Program-made: the position numbers and the translations under genes
Shown here: positions 31,636-42,004 of the stretch, piece after piece
How positions within the stretch are numbered: position 1 is the stretch's first letter
How the letters are laid out: every line of letters starts with the position of its first letter
Origin: Brachycybe producta
Lineage: Eukaryota > Arthropoda > Diplopoda > Playtdesmida > Andrognathidae
Length of the DNA: 64,000 nucleotides
Direction: 5' to 3'
Assembly (NCBI GenBank): GCA_036925085.1
Contig: JAUPFP010000012.1
Span: 1,520,964 to 1,584,963, forward strand
The notes under the pieces: generated by a model
Seen by the model: only the letters and a program-made list of their open reading frames with translations
What the model was told of the DNA's origin: nothing
Database searches by the model: none

Positions 31636-34033
31636 TTAGGTATCGGACGGCTTCTCTGACGGTGTCGCGAAAGTGGAGCCCATCCACTCCGCAGCCCACC
31701 GACGTGCCCACCACAGGCACATTTGGGTGTTACGCCACCCAAAACCAGTATCGAAGACCGTCCCCCTAAGATGGCTTTCCTCCAGGGCTCGGAATTCCTC
31801 GAAAGGAATATCCTGGATTTGCGGACGCGTGCGAAGCGTCCGACTTGTTAGGAGGTCCACCAGGGCAACTGCGGGCTCGGTCTCGCACCCTGGTAGAGGC
31901 TCAGTAATAAACTGTCCAGCCATACCTCCTAGGTCGCATCCCAGCAAACGTTGGATGAATGGGGCTGCACGCCGGGCTAGACGAACTATCCCGGCATCTA
32001 GTCTCACCACATCCAAAATAGCAAACGTTTGCTGGACCGGGTTCACGACCATTACTACCGGAAAACCTCCACAACCGAACACCACCGCATGGCGCATGTT
32101 GTACGGCGGTAGCCTTGCTACCCACGGCTCTGGAAGTGGCTCATCCAGACGGTAGTAGCCGTGGTATTGGCAACCCTCCATTCCCGGCTGGTCCTGCCAA
32201 AGACCAAGTCGGTTATTCAGATACACCTCTGAATACGGGGGCAATGCGCCAATACGCCGTCCCTCGGCCTCAGGCCTAGGGGAGGTTGACATTTCATGTC
32301 CTAGGGTATCAAATACCCCACCGCCATGGACCGGAGAGAAGGGGTCACGTCTTGTGGGAACACTGACTCCTGCCACCGAGGTTTTTTTGCCCTTAGGTGA
32401 GGGCAAAGTCACACGGTGCAGGGTTCCCACTGCTCGAACCTGCAGGCTCGAGACCGCATCCACCTTCGGGGAGGATGGAGGCGTGTCGACCAAAATGTCG
32501 CACATCGACCTACCATCCATCCGCGCCGCCTCAACGGGACGGTATGGATCGGTTGACTCCCGGCCGGCATGCTTGCCTGAGCACGCCAGGACTCCTCCTT
32601 TTTTGCCACGATGCCTCCAGTTTTGGCTTACGCTTCCTCTCACGCTTGGACATTTTATGGTCCTTTTTCTTTTTCTTCCTGTGAGAGGAAGGTTGACCAT
32701 GCGTCGGGTCAGACTTAACTGACCCCGACGACTTACTGGGCCGATCAGGCTTAGGCGGGTGGTTAGCCCCCTTCGCCTTCTCGGACTCCTTCTTCGAAGG
32801 TTTCCCGGCCGGAGCCGTACTCTTCTTCGTAGAAGTGCCCTTAGCCGAGGTGACAGTCGAGGATGATTGTCCAGAGACAAATCTTTCTCGACCATCCCGA
32901 AGGAGAGACTTCTCCTTCGGTGCAAGAGTCGGCTGACTCTTGCCACCAGTAGCTTTGGCTTCCGCACCATGGGCTAGAGCACTGGAAGCCTGCATCGCCT
33001 CCCTCTCGGCGATTCGCTTCTGGCCAGCGATGGTTGTGGCGCTCGCAATAGGCGGGACACCACGACCGACAGGAGGTTCTCCTGTTTTGAGCGGACTCCG
33101 GGCGGGCATTCCCTGCAGGGGAGGGAACTCCGCAGCCCGGCGCTCAAACTCCTGCCGCTCACCCGCACCGACCGCACGAGCGATCTGTCGGTGCAGGCTC
33201 GCAGCTTGAGCCTGAAGCTTTTTGAGCTTGTCCTCCAAGCTCTCGGGCTTCCGAGGTTCGAAGGCCTTTCCTCGACCTGAGGACCTGGCCTTCTTGCCTC
33301 TAGAGCGTTCAGCCACTGGTGGGGTGTGAGGGCGGGACCTCTTTTGTCCCTTCCCACCACCACCACTCACAGATTTCCCCGTTTTACCGGGAGCGGGTAC
33401 TGGAGGCTGGGTAGCCTTCTTCTCCGCTCGCCGGTCCCTCTTCTGGTTGTCCGACCGCCAGCCGGAGGGGCCAGCTACTGCCTCGGGTGAACCCGATCCA
33501 GCAGGCCATCGGCTTCTCTGGCTAAGCAGGCCCTGAACAACCGTCAGGGAGGGCGAGAGTCTCTGCTCGAAGCCCCACAGCAGGCATGAACATTTTCAAC
33601 GCCTCTCATCGCCTTCTCATCGCCTCTCTCTCTCTGCGAGAGCCTTGGCTCTGGCAGTGATCCATGCGGCTCCGGACTTTTTCTTGCGCTTCTTTGCGCC
33701 GTCCTTCTTCACCTGCACGGTGGGAAACTCCCCGATGAAGCATCGACGGTCCCCGACCAGGAAGCCACCTTCCTGGACCATGTCCCGTCTAGCTTCATCC
33801 AACCGATCCAAGCGGCCTTCTTCTTCGGCCAAGGACACAGCCACGGCCTCCAAAGACATTGGATCGGCGGGAAGAACTCCGGGGAATCCCGTCCCAGACG
33901 GTTTACCCTCGGAGGCCGAACTACTCCCGTCAGACTCCGAAGAGCCCTCTGAAGAGGCGTTACGGCTCCGCCACTGCCTTGAGGCGTCAACCACCGAATC
34001 AACGGTGGTTGACGACCTCCATCTTCGTGTCAA
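31636..34033 (-). pseudogene. A3 accessory ORF part 2 (unknown), several frames
   Basis: Three long frames succeed each other. The first (34033-33617) has a Ser-rich lead and the basic block VGDRRCFIGEFPTVQVKKDG, then KKRKKKSGAAWITARAKALA. The second (33370-32531) has a coiled-coil candidate EDKLKKLQAQAASLHRQIAR, then RQEFERRAAEFPPLQG and the Lys cluster HRKKKKKDHKMSKRERKRK. The third (32970-31636) ends in the conserved C-terminal domain with CQYHGYYRLDEPLPEPW, VVMVVNPVQQTFAILDVV, ALVDLLTSRTLRTRPQIQDI and FGWRNTQMCLWWARRWAAEW. I know no matching family. Lysine clusters suggest a nuclear or nucleic-acid-binding protein; this is a guess. Confidence 0.6.
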
Positions 34034-35576
34034 TGACTAAGGACGCTCCCAAGGAGACGTCCTCACTGTCCTCGACCACCCTAGACCAATCTAGGAGGTC
34101 TCGAACAGCTGGAGACCCGGGTTCCGGGGTACTAGCGGTTACCACACCGGTAGCCGCTTTCCCACCGTCAACGCCCGCTTCTGCAGGCTCTCCAACCGGA
34201 GAAACTACCGCCGCCACCGACTGAACGGTGGTAGCAGCCGTATCTCTGGAGGGAGACTGCAGGTATCTGCCCCAGAAGGCTCCGACACCAGTCGGAGTCG
34301 ACTGGGCAGGCTCCGGACCTTCCACGGCCTCTGCCGCCGGGGAATCAACAGATTCCGCGGTAGCGTCAGCCATTTCCGGTCCGCCAGATGATGGGGAGCC
34401 CTCCGATCCCGACTCCAACAGCCTTGCATCCCCAGGATGCAGCGGGCTGAGGGAGGGGGACCGTTGGCCACTCCCGTCGCCTTCCTCCTTCTCCTTCTTC
34501 GTGGTGGACGTATTAAACAGGGAAAGAACCGTTAAAAATAAGTTTTCACCGTGGAAAAGTGAATTCCACGGGCTTTTACCGTGAGAATTCTCGTTTTCAC
34601 CGTCCAAAGTCGGTAATTTACGGTCAGAACCGTGTTTTACCGCCTTCGTACGGTGAAAACCATTTTTCCCCTTTTCGGAACCGGTAGAAAGGGTATTCCA
34701 CGGGATTTCACCGTGCGAATCGCGGTTTCCACCATCCAAAGTCGGCAATTCACGGTCGAAACCGTGTTTTACCGCCTTCGGACGGCGAACACCACTCCCT
34801 GGCAGGCTTCTACCGTCCAAACTCCGTCGAACTTGGGCCTTCCCAAGCGAAACGGCGCTCGGACGGGCTGAACCCGCCGGAAAAGTGCTTTCCATAGTGG
34901 TTTGGCCACCATGACAACAGTCATGGCGGCGAAACCACTCCCACCACGTGTGTATACGGTCGTTGACCGTAAAACACACCGTTAACAAAGAAAAGAGAAC
35001 TGCCAACAGGCAGGAGAAGGAGATACCCTTAGAGGGACTTACTTTTTCAATGTTGCCCTCTTTTTCCAGTTCTTGGTGGCCTCTTTGACGGTGAATTGTG
35101 GTTTTTCTCAACCCACGTGTGGCCGGCGTTTTTTGTTTGTAAGATTTGCAAACAATATGGCGCCTAGCCGCCAAATTCACCGTCTTAGCGGCTAGTGACC
35201 GTGCAGTAGCGGCTAAAACGTCATCAGCTGCCTCATGCATGGTCACCATGGAGATTTCACCGTTGTCTGCCTTTTTAGGGGCAGATACACGGTGAATTCT
35301 CCTACACCAAGACTGGAACTGGTGGGTAGAAACATTTGCCGTCAATTCTCTTATATTGACGGTAATTGGAGATTGCACGGAGGTTTTTACGGACGGATTT
35401 CTCCGTCCACGGACCGATTTTGTCGGGCCTTTGGCTGGACACCTGGTGATGGGCCGCCCTTGGTTTCTACCGAAACCGTGGCGGCCCCCAAACTCCGCAA
35501 TGTCCGGCCGCCTCCTCTCCCAGCCGTCCATCCAAACTAGCAGACTGCCGGCTTTTTCCCACCATGGGAAGGACAC
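33999..35576 (-). CDS. A3 accessory ORF part 1 (unknown), intact 525-codon frame
   Basis: This is the longest open frame in the window. It begins MSFPWWEKAGSLLVWMDGWE and has ITVNIRELTANVSTHQFQSW, then the conserved RVSAPKKADNGEISMVTMHE and AADDVLAATARSLAAKTVNL. It reads through the putative intron, giving a hydrophobic stretch FSCLLAVLFSLLTVCFTV, then KHGFDRELPTLDGGNRDSHG-like repeats, before SPSLSPLHPGDARLLESGSE and LLDWSRVVEDSEDVSLGASL. If the GTAAGT at 35042 is used as donor, the hydrophobic and repeat parts are removed. Its acceptor region in this copy (near 34515) lacks the AG seen in A1 and A2. Function unknown. Confidence 0.6.
   Translation of the reverse strand: MSFPWWEKAGSLLVWMDGWERRRPDIAEFGGRHGFGRNQGRPITRCPAKGPTKSVRGRRNPSVKTSVQSPITVNIRELTANVSTHQFQSWCRRIHRVSAPKKADNGEISMVTMHEAADDVLAATARSLAAKTVNLAARRHIVCKSYKQKTPATRGLRKTTIHRQRGHQELEKEGNIEKVSPSKGISFSCLLAVLFSLLTVCFTVNDRIHTWWEWFRRHDCCHGGQTTMESTFPAGSARPSAVSLGKAQVRRSLDGRSLPGSGVRRPKAVKHGFDRELPTLDGGNRDSHGEIPWNTLSTGSEKGKNGFHRTKAVKHGSDRKLPTLDGENENSHGKSPWNSLFHGENLFLTVLSLFNTSTTKKEKEEGDGSGQRSPSLSPLHPGDARLLESGSEGSPSSGGPEMADATAESVDSPAAEAVEGPEPAQSTPTGVGAFWGRYLQSPSRDTAATTVQSVAAVVSPVGEPAEAGVDGGKAATGVVTASTPEPGSPAVRDLLDWSRVVEDSEDVSLGASLVIDTKMEVVNHR
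34515..35042 (-). promoter_or_regulatory. A3 putative accessory intron
   Basis: In element orientation GAAAAA is followed by a consensus donor GTAAGT, and a pyrimidine-rich tract (GGTTCTTTCCCTGTTTAATA) lies at the far end before GTCCACCACG. The body has repeated CACGGTGAAAAC and GTGGAATTC-like boxes. The frame is open across it in this copy, so it may instead be coding or retained. Confidence 0.4.
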
Positions 35577-35591
35577 GCTCAGAGTACCCCA

Positions 35592-35910
35592 CTATATGGG
35601 GCTTCCCACTCGAGCATCAAACCCACTCACCTCATACACCCTCGGTCTCCGCGGACGGAGATTGTACCGAGGTGGAGGGGGGTTATTGGCCTTAGAGTCG
35701 GTAGACTCCGGCGAAGAAACGGACGGTGGCTTTAGCGCCGGAGTCAATCCACTCCGCGCCGAAGCCTCCGTGGCATCGCTGTCTGTATCGGAGGAGGTGT
35801 CAGAGACTCCCAGTCCATCTTCCTCCCTCACGGTACTGGTGGGTACGTACGGCTTAAGGTTATCCACGTGAAACCGGTCACGCACCTTCCGACCGTACTC
35901 ATCTACGAAC
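35592..35910 (-). pseudogene. A3 integrase tail / post-integrase spacer
   Basis: The frame from 35885 reads RDRFHVDNLKPYVPTSTVRE, then an acidic Ser/Asp stretch and RYNLRPRRPRVYEV. The same motifs follow integrase in A1, A2 and A4 (for example WYNLRPRKPKAFEV). The short Lys/Arg-rich LRPR segment resembles tails of gypsy integrases, but I see no clear chromodomain. Confidence 0.65.
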
Positions 35911-37590
35911 TATTTCGTAGACCAGGTCGGAATACTGCGTGACCACCGTAACCCTCTCAGCTTTATAAGCCAAGCTCCATTTCTTTGCCTGACGAGCTTC
36001 CCAGCCTGATCTCTAATCCCCACCTGATCACCAGGCTGATACAGAGGAGGCTCCACACGGCCAGCATCATACCGCTCCTTCTGCCTTTTCTGAGCAGCCG
36101 TCAAACGTTGACGAGCCTGCTCCTCCACGGCTTGCTGGTCAGGCAAGTCGCGGACTGGACCGTTCGGAAGGAGGTTATCAATCTCCATCCGAGGCTCACG
36201 GCCAAACAACAACTGATACGGAGAGACCTGTGTACTCTCCTGGACAGCTGTGTTATAAGCCCACACGGCGGGCCGTAATTTGTCCCACCAGTCACGCTGT
36301 TCCTTGAGGGGATCAAGGTACAGCTTGATGGTTTCCATTACGGTTTTATTCGTACACTCCGTAAGCCCATTAGCTTGCGGATGGTACGCCGTCGTGAAGT
36401 GATGCGCTATATTATAGCGCTCCCGGAACTTCAGCAGGACTTTGCTGGAGAACTGGGACCCACGATCCGAGACAAGAGCTTTCGGTGTGCCATACACTGA
36501 AAGGATCTCGTCCTTCAGAAATTTCACCACACAGGCGGCCGTGGCCCTTCGTACCGCCCTTGCCACACTGTACTGGGTGAAATAGTCAACCATGATTAGT
36601 ACATAGGTGACTCCACCCACGGAGGCAGGAAACGGTCCAACGAAGTACATTCCCCAGGTATCAACTGGGTACTCCGGCACAATCGGTTGGAGAAATCCCT
36701 GACTTCGAGCGAACTGTCGCGCTCTCTGACACACCAAACATGACAACATATTCGGCAGTGTCCCGCTTCATACCGATCCAGTAGAAGCGTGAGTGCAGTC
36801 TCTGGTAGGTCTTAAACATCCCGAAGTGACCAGCTTCGGGAATGTCATGTAGCTTCCTTAGACAGAAAGCCTTGCATGACTTCGGAACTACCAGAACAGT
36901 TCTCAACCGATCCTGGATGGACCTGATGGCAAACAACAAGTCATCTGCCACCACAAACTGGAACCGGAGGTTCGAGTTGGGGTCACGGAAGATTTCACTC
37001 TTCACTTTGGAGCACCAGCCATCGGCCTCTTGCTCCTTGACCCAATCCACCTCGGAACGGATGTGGTAAATAACCTCACCTACGTCGGCTTCGACGTATT
37101 CAGGTAAGGAAAGGTCCGCCACATCACAAACAGGATACCGACTCAAAGCGTCGGCATCCACGTGCAGTGTCCCCTTCCTATACTGAACCTTGAACCGGTA
37201 CTCTTGAAGCTGCATCTGCCAACGCCCCAACCTGCCTTGCAGGTTCTTGGCTGTCTGCAGATAGCAAAGAGCATGGTGATCAGTTACGATCACGAACTCC
37301 CGGTGAAAGAGGTAAGGACGGAATTTACCCACGGCAAACATGACCGCCAAGCACTCCTGCTCGGTGACCGAATACCGTGTTTCCGCTCCTTTCATGAGTC
37401 GGCTTGCGTAGGCCAGAACACGGGGGACACTGTCCTCCGGTAACTTCTGGTAGACTACGACTCCAAAGCCGTACCCACTAGCGTCGGTCTGGATAATTAC
37501 CTCACCACGAGGATCGTACATGGTGAGTACCGGCGCTTCGGTTAAAATGCCTTTAACCGAGCAAACGCTAGTTTGCACTGATCCGACCAC
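35910..37590 (-). pseudogene. A3 RNase H and integrase, one frameshift
   Basis: The first block (37590-36661) has RNase H with IIQTDASGYGFGVVVYQK, AETRYSVTEQECLAVMFAV and VIVTDHHALCYLQTAKNLQG. It runs into the integrase zinc-binding domain (KLHDIPEAGHFGMFKTYQRL, then in the next frame LSCLVCQRARQFARSQGFLQ). The second block (36749-35910) has the full catalytic core: VLIMVDYFTQYS, VSDRGSQFSS and QANGLTECTNK, with 35 residues between the last Asp and Glu (DD35E). After it come WAYNTAVQESTQVSPYQLLF and LYQPGDQVGIRDQAGK. A single frame change near 36740 separates the halves of the zinc finger. Confidence 0.9.
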
Positions 37591-38240
37591 TCGAAGGACA
37601 CATCCTTCTTCGTCAGATCATGCAAAGGCCTGGCCACCTTGGCGAAGTCCTTGATGAACCTTCGATAGTAACCGGCAAGTCCGAGAAAACTGCGGACGCC
37701 TGTCACTGTCGTCTGGACATCAAACTCCTGGACTGCCCGCACGAGATCCGGGTCCGGAGCAACTCCCTCGGCACTTACTACGTGACCGAGATAACGTACT
37801 TTGTTAAAGCCAAAGAAACATTTCTTCGGCTGGAGTTTCAGCTCCGCCCCTCGTAACAGTCCAAGGACAGTGGAGAGTCTCTCGAGAAATAGGGCTCGCG
37901 TAGGGACTACGCGAAGGTTGGATCACCCCTGCATCCAACATCTTCGCCACCTCTTCTTTCTCGACTGCTCTGGCCACTGGAGCGGTTCGACGCAATCCTT
38001 CACGCACTGGAGGTTGCCCACCGGTGTCAATCGTATGTTTGACCAGAGAGGTTTCACCCAACTCTAAAGTCGAACGTGAAATGATCCCGGCGTGCCAGCA
38101 GGAACTCCTGAAGCTGTCTCGCCTCTTCAGGCTTCAGATTGGGACCAATCTTAAGACACTCTTCAAGAGTAGGAGCCGTCGCCACATTGAGGACTTGGCG
38201 TCCGTTTCCGGACGCCCCTCTCAACTTAGACAAGGACTTC
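37542..38240 (-). pseudogene. A3 reverse transcriptase remnant, catalytic core deleted
   Basis: The fingers lead-in is present (VKHTIDTGGQPPVREGLRRT, AKMLDAGVIQPSRSPYASPI). At about 37893 the sequence jumps straight to the region after the palm (about LSTVLGLLRGAELKLQPKKC in another frame). The part carrying VDYRRLN, LDLASGYW, PFGLCNAPATMQ and YLDD in A1 is absent, about 0.45 kb. The connection resumes with FDVQTTVTGVRSFLGLAGYY. So the most complete copy in the window cannot supply reverse transcriptase. Confidence 0.85.
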
Positions 38241-38245
38241 CCTGG

Positions 38246-39603
38246 TCAAACTGTCTTCGGAGTGGGTTCTTCCCCTCTCAACTTAGACGGCTCTTCCAGC
38301 CCTACCACAATCTCAGCCTCCACAGCTTGAGCCGTGGCTACACCCTCTCCTGTTTCCAGGGCAATAGGTGCATTCCCCACGTTCTCAAGCCAGATATTGT
38401 ACGTGCCAAGCCGGTTAGCTGCAGCGATACCTGCCACTGCTAACACACCACGTCCACCTAAGGCTTTCCGGTGCGGCTCCACGAAAAGCAGCTGGCCAGG
38501 GCCGGCATGCTCTACCAACGTCACGGATACGACACGTCGTACGTGGGCTGGTAGCCAGACATCCTCCCTCAGTCGCAGAGAACAAACTTCTCCGCGCCCG
38601 ATAGAGGTTCTTGTCTCGGGCAGCTCTGGTGAAACAATGTTCACCCACCCGTCAACCTTCTCTAGTGCAGGCGGATCCACTGGGAGTTGCCGTCCCTGAG
38701 GCAAAGCCCCTGGTATCGGCGATGGAATTGCTTCCACCTCCCTAGGTTATGCGAGCGCTCGATCGGTGAATGCATCTTGTAGGGCGTCTGGATGTGCCGT
38801 CCAGACATCCTCCCGGAAGTAGACCTTCCGGTGCACGATATCAACCATCAAGCCGAAACGTGAGGCGTGATCGACGCCTAACAACGCTTCGCCCTCTCCT
38901 TTCACCAAAAGGAGAGGCACCTTGATGGTTTTCTTGTGGATGGTCAATTCCACATTTGTGACCCTACTACCTCGATGGAGTGCCCACCCATTCCAAGAAG
39001 GAATGAAGGAACCGCCAGTTCCTCTATAGGTAACTCCATCACTTGTGCCGCCGTAATGCTTAGGACCGACACGTCGGCCCCGGTGTCTACGATCATCTCC
39101 ATCAGACGATCGCCTATCGACACCCACACCCTTGGTGAACCTACGTCGTAGGCCCGGCTCTGAAGCTCAGGGATAAGAACCCGCGGGCTCCCACCATCGA
39201 TCTTCTGCCTCCCGTCCACTTTACCGTCCACACCAGACGGTAATTCCAGACGTGCAGAAGACTGGGGCACAGTCTCAGAAACCAGAGACCCCGCAGGCAC
39301 AACAGGAGGTATGGGCACACCAACTCCTCCCTCCTGCTCGATGAGTGCACGATCCAGCACCTCACCACTAGTCATGTAGGGTGAGGGGGCAAACCAGCGA
39401 TCCAGCTGGCTGCACACGGTCTCCAATGTGGAGCATGGCGATGGAAATACCCACTGGGTAATTTCCGGGTCCGCAGACCTCGCCAGAGGCACCCCTGCCT
39501 TCCGCAGGACATCCACATATTTGGAGACCGCCCGGAGGTACGTCCCTCGTTCAGAGCTCAGGCCATGACAGGCACCTGAGCTTTGAAGCTTTACCGGTCG
39601 CAC
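38246..39603 (-). pseudogene. A3 protease and linker
   Basis: The first open block (39603-38944) leads to the aspartic-protease active site MEMIVDTGADVSVLSITAAQ, with the catalytic DTG intact. A flap-like LLGMGGHSIEV follows. Overlapping shifted frames then give GVDHASRFGLMVDIVHRKVY and DVWTAHPDALQDAF. The last block (38737-38246) holds LREDVWLPAHVRRVVSVTLV and EPHRKALGGRGVLAVAGI, conserved with A1. Frame changes near 39000 and 38745 break it. Confidence 0.8.
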
Positions 39604-39608
39604 ACCAC

Positions 39609-41283
39609 TCAGTTCGGTGGCGACCGGCGGCGGTTTAACGAGGATTTCTCCTCGTCTTCCATGAGTCGATAGTAGAACTGGCCATCATGAACAGTGGCCA
39701 GGTACTTAAGACCCTCCAGCCAAACAGGCGCAACGCCAGCGGTTGGCTGGAGGTTCTGACTCTCGTCAGGCACCACTCTGGCAACCTGCCCTTTGGCCGC
39801 AGCCTTCGGACAATCCTTCCTCAGGTGACCCATCTGGTTACACCCGAAACAAGGACCTAGTCGCCGGAGTGAATCTCCTGTACGGTCCGCACTTCGAGGC
39901 GTTGCCGCCGGCTGACCTCCACCAGAGCCTGCCGTCGTCTTCTTCTTGCCTCCGGCCTTGGCTCCTGCTTTGTCCGACTTGGACGGTGCAGTAGCCTTCG
40001 CACCCGTTTGGCTCGAAGAGGAAGCCTTGGCAGAGCTCCCAGAGCTAGCCGTGGTTCCGGAGGACGGAGCGCTAGCCCTGTCCTGAGGAACCCCTCTAGT
40101 ACGGTTAGGTAATTTACCTACAAGAAGCAAGTCGGCTTCAACTAGCCGTGCTTTTCTGGCATATGCTTCCACCGTACCGGCCTTACAACCGATCAATTGA
40201 TCAGCGATGGCCGTCAGAAGTTTCCGTTTAAAGTTGTCCTACAGCTCTCGTCTTCGCCCGGAGACACTCGGTCGGACAGTTCCAAGAACCGCCAGTAGAA
40301 TGCCTGTACAGACTCGGTAGTCCCCTGTTTCATCGACTCAAATTCGCCAAAACAGAGGCGAGCCTGGTTACTGGTGCTGAATCGGCTACGCATAGCATCC
40401 TTCAGCTCAGTCCAGGTCAGGTCAGGAAGAGTTTCCACCAAAGTGGCATAGTACTCTTCCGCCGGACCGTCCAGCAGAAACGTGAAGAAACTGCATCGGG
40501 ACTCATCCGTCCAGCGCTGAGCTCGGGCTTTCGCTTCAAACTTGCGGAGAAAAGGCGTCAAGTCCTCTGCCGTCGTAACGAGCAAATGAGTGGACCGGGT
40601 TAAAGAACCCGAACGCCTGAACTTCCGCTTTAACCGCTGGAGCGGGCGTCCAAGCAGCGGCGCTAACCCTGCGAGGCTGCCTGCTCCGGTTCCCCGAATC
40701 GTCAGACACGGACTCAGCTTCCGAGGGTATCATCAACGGAACTCTCGGCTGCTGTCCTGGTGCGGGAGGAACTCCCCGGCCAATCCCCCTAGGCGATGGC
40801 CTGGGTGCTTCCCGCGGAGGTACCAACCGGGGTTGTACCGGTGGTTCCTCCCTCCATGCGCCTTCACGCACGGGCGACAGTGAAAACCGAGGTTCCACCC
40901 TCGGCTCGATTGTCGACCGGGACAGTCGTCCTTCCAAACGAAGGACATCTATCCCGTAGGCAATCTCAATGAGTTGCTGCTCGGATAGCCCGGCCAAAAA
41001 GGCCCGGCCCTCACTTGGTCTCATCCCGGATTTCCACCATGTCCCGACGGGGTTGACCGCCCCGTCCAGCCGGACGGGCGGCAGTGGAAACTTGGACATT
41101 CGGCCGTGGCCGATCGTCCTCCCCGATGAGATCACCATCGGACTCACTGTCTTCCAACGGGTATTCTCCCGGAAGAATGTCATGGCGGCGTTTCCGCACC
41201 GTGACCCAGTCCTCCGGGAAATCCCCGTCTACACTACCGCTTCGTTCCCCTGTTTCCAGCGGATCTCCGCCTTCCACCCCCAA
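39609..41283 (-). pseudogene. A3 gag, two or more frameshifts
   Basis: The likely start is Met at 41283, with an acidic N terminus (WVTVRKRRHDILPGEYPLED). A frameshift near 41030 leads into a block with GLSEQQLIEIAYGIDVLRLE and Pro/Arg-rich sequence, then FFNPVHSFARYDGR. Another frame (from about 40585) has the gag core: LRKFEAKARAQRWTDESRCS, LLDGPAEEYYATLVE and TWTELKDAMRSRF. The last part (40196-39609) is Ser/Ala/Lys-rich with the zinc knuckle CFGCNQMGHLRKDC. Full length would be about 550 residues. It would form the particle and bind RNA. Confidence 0.8.
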
Positions 41284-41401
41284 GGGGACAGTCGACTACG
41301 CGGCCGCGTAACTCTAAACCCGCATCCGCACCAAGTTCCCGACCTCCCGTCGGTACTTTTGGGGCTGGCTCCATTTTTCACCGTAAACGAACGGTAAAAT
41401 C

Positions 41402-41896
41402 TGGACAAAGCCACCAGATAACGGGTTTCCACCGTCGAAAACGGTAAACTCATGGACAAAAGTCCGTAAAATACCGTAACGAACGGATAGGACCGTGTGA
41501 AACCACGGTATCACGGACAAAAGTCCGCGTCCCACGGTAAGGAACGGTCAGAGTTGAACTCTACCGGTTTCTACCACGGTATAACGGACAAAAGTCCGTT
41601 TCCCACTGTGTACTTCTCGGAAAAAGCCCTTTCACCACTTTCTACCGTGGGTCAACGGACGAAAGTCCGTACACCACGGTGTACTTGCGGTACAAACACC
41701 GTACACCACCGAAAACCACGGTACCACGGACCGAAGTCTGTTCCCACGGTAAACCACGGTAAAAATTACGGTAAACGGCGGTAGGTTTACCGTTCACCAC
41801 AGTACAACGGACCGGAGTCCGTTCTCCACGGTGAGCAACGGTAAATATACGGTGAAACGGTGGTTTCCGCCGCTGTCCCACGGACCAAAGTCCATG
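41402..41896 (-). promoter_or_regulatory. A3 leader array of phased GGAC/GTCC hairpins
   Basis: Seven clear motifs such as ACGGACAAAAGTCCGT (written on the + strand) start at 41454, 41514, 41584, 41655, 41726, 41807 and 41881. An eighth, degenerate one lies near 41402. Spacing is 60-81 nt, mostly 70-74. Stems are 4 to 6 bp with 4-nt loops. Substitutions in one arm are sometimes matched in the other (for example GGACCGGAGTCC). CCACGGTA boxes recur between the hairpins. Confidence 0.75.
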
Positions 41897-41984
41897 CCCA
41901 GTGGCGTACTCTCACCGCACGGTGATTTGACTGACTAAATGGTCGAATACTCGGTAAATCACCGTGCGAGAGGCGGGGTACAGG

Positions 41985-42002
41985 TACCCGGCGCCTCCAC
42001 CA
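41985..42002 (-). other. A3 primer-binding site
   Basis: In element orientation TGGTGGAGGCGCCGGGTA follows 2 nt after the LTR. It matches the A2 site except for one base and fits pairing with a tRNA CCA end. Confidence 0.7.
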
Positions 42003-42004
42003 AT

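Noticed and set aside
31673-32155. Plus-strand frames across the accessory region of A3
   Set aside because: Opposite-strand shadows; the minus-strand frames are the ones conserved with A1 and A2.
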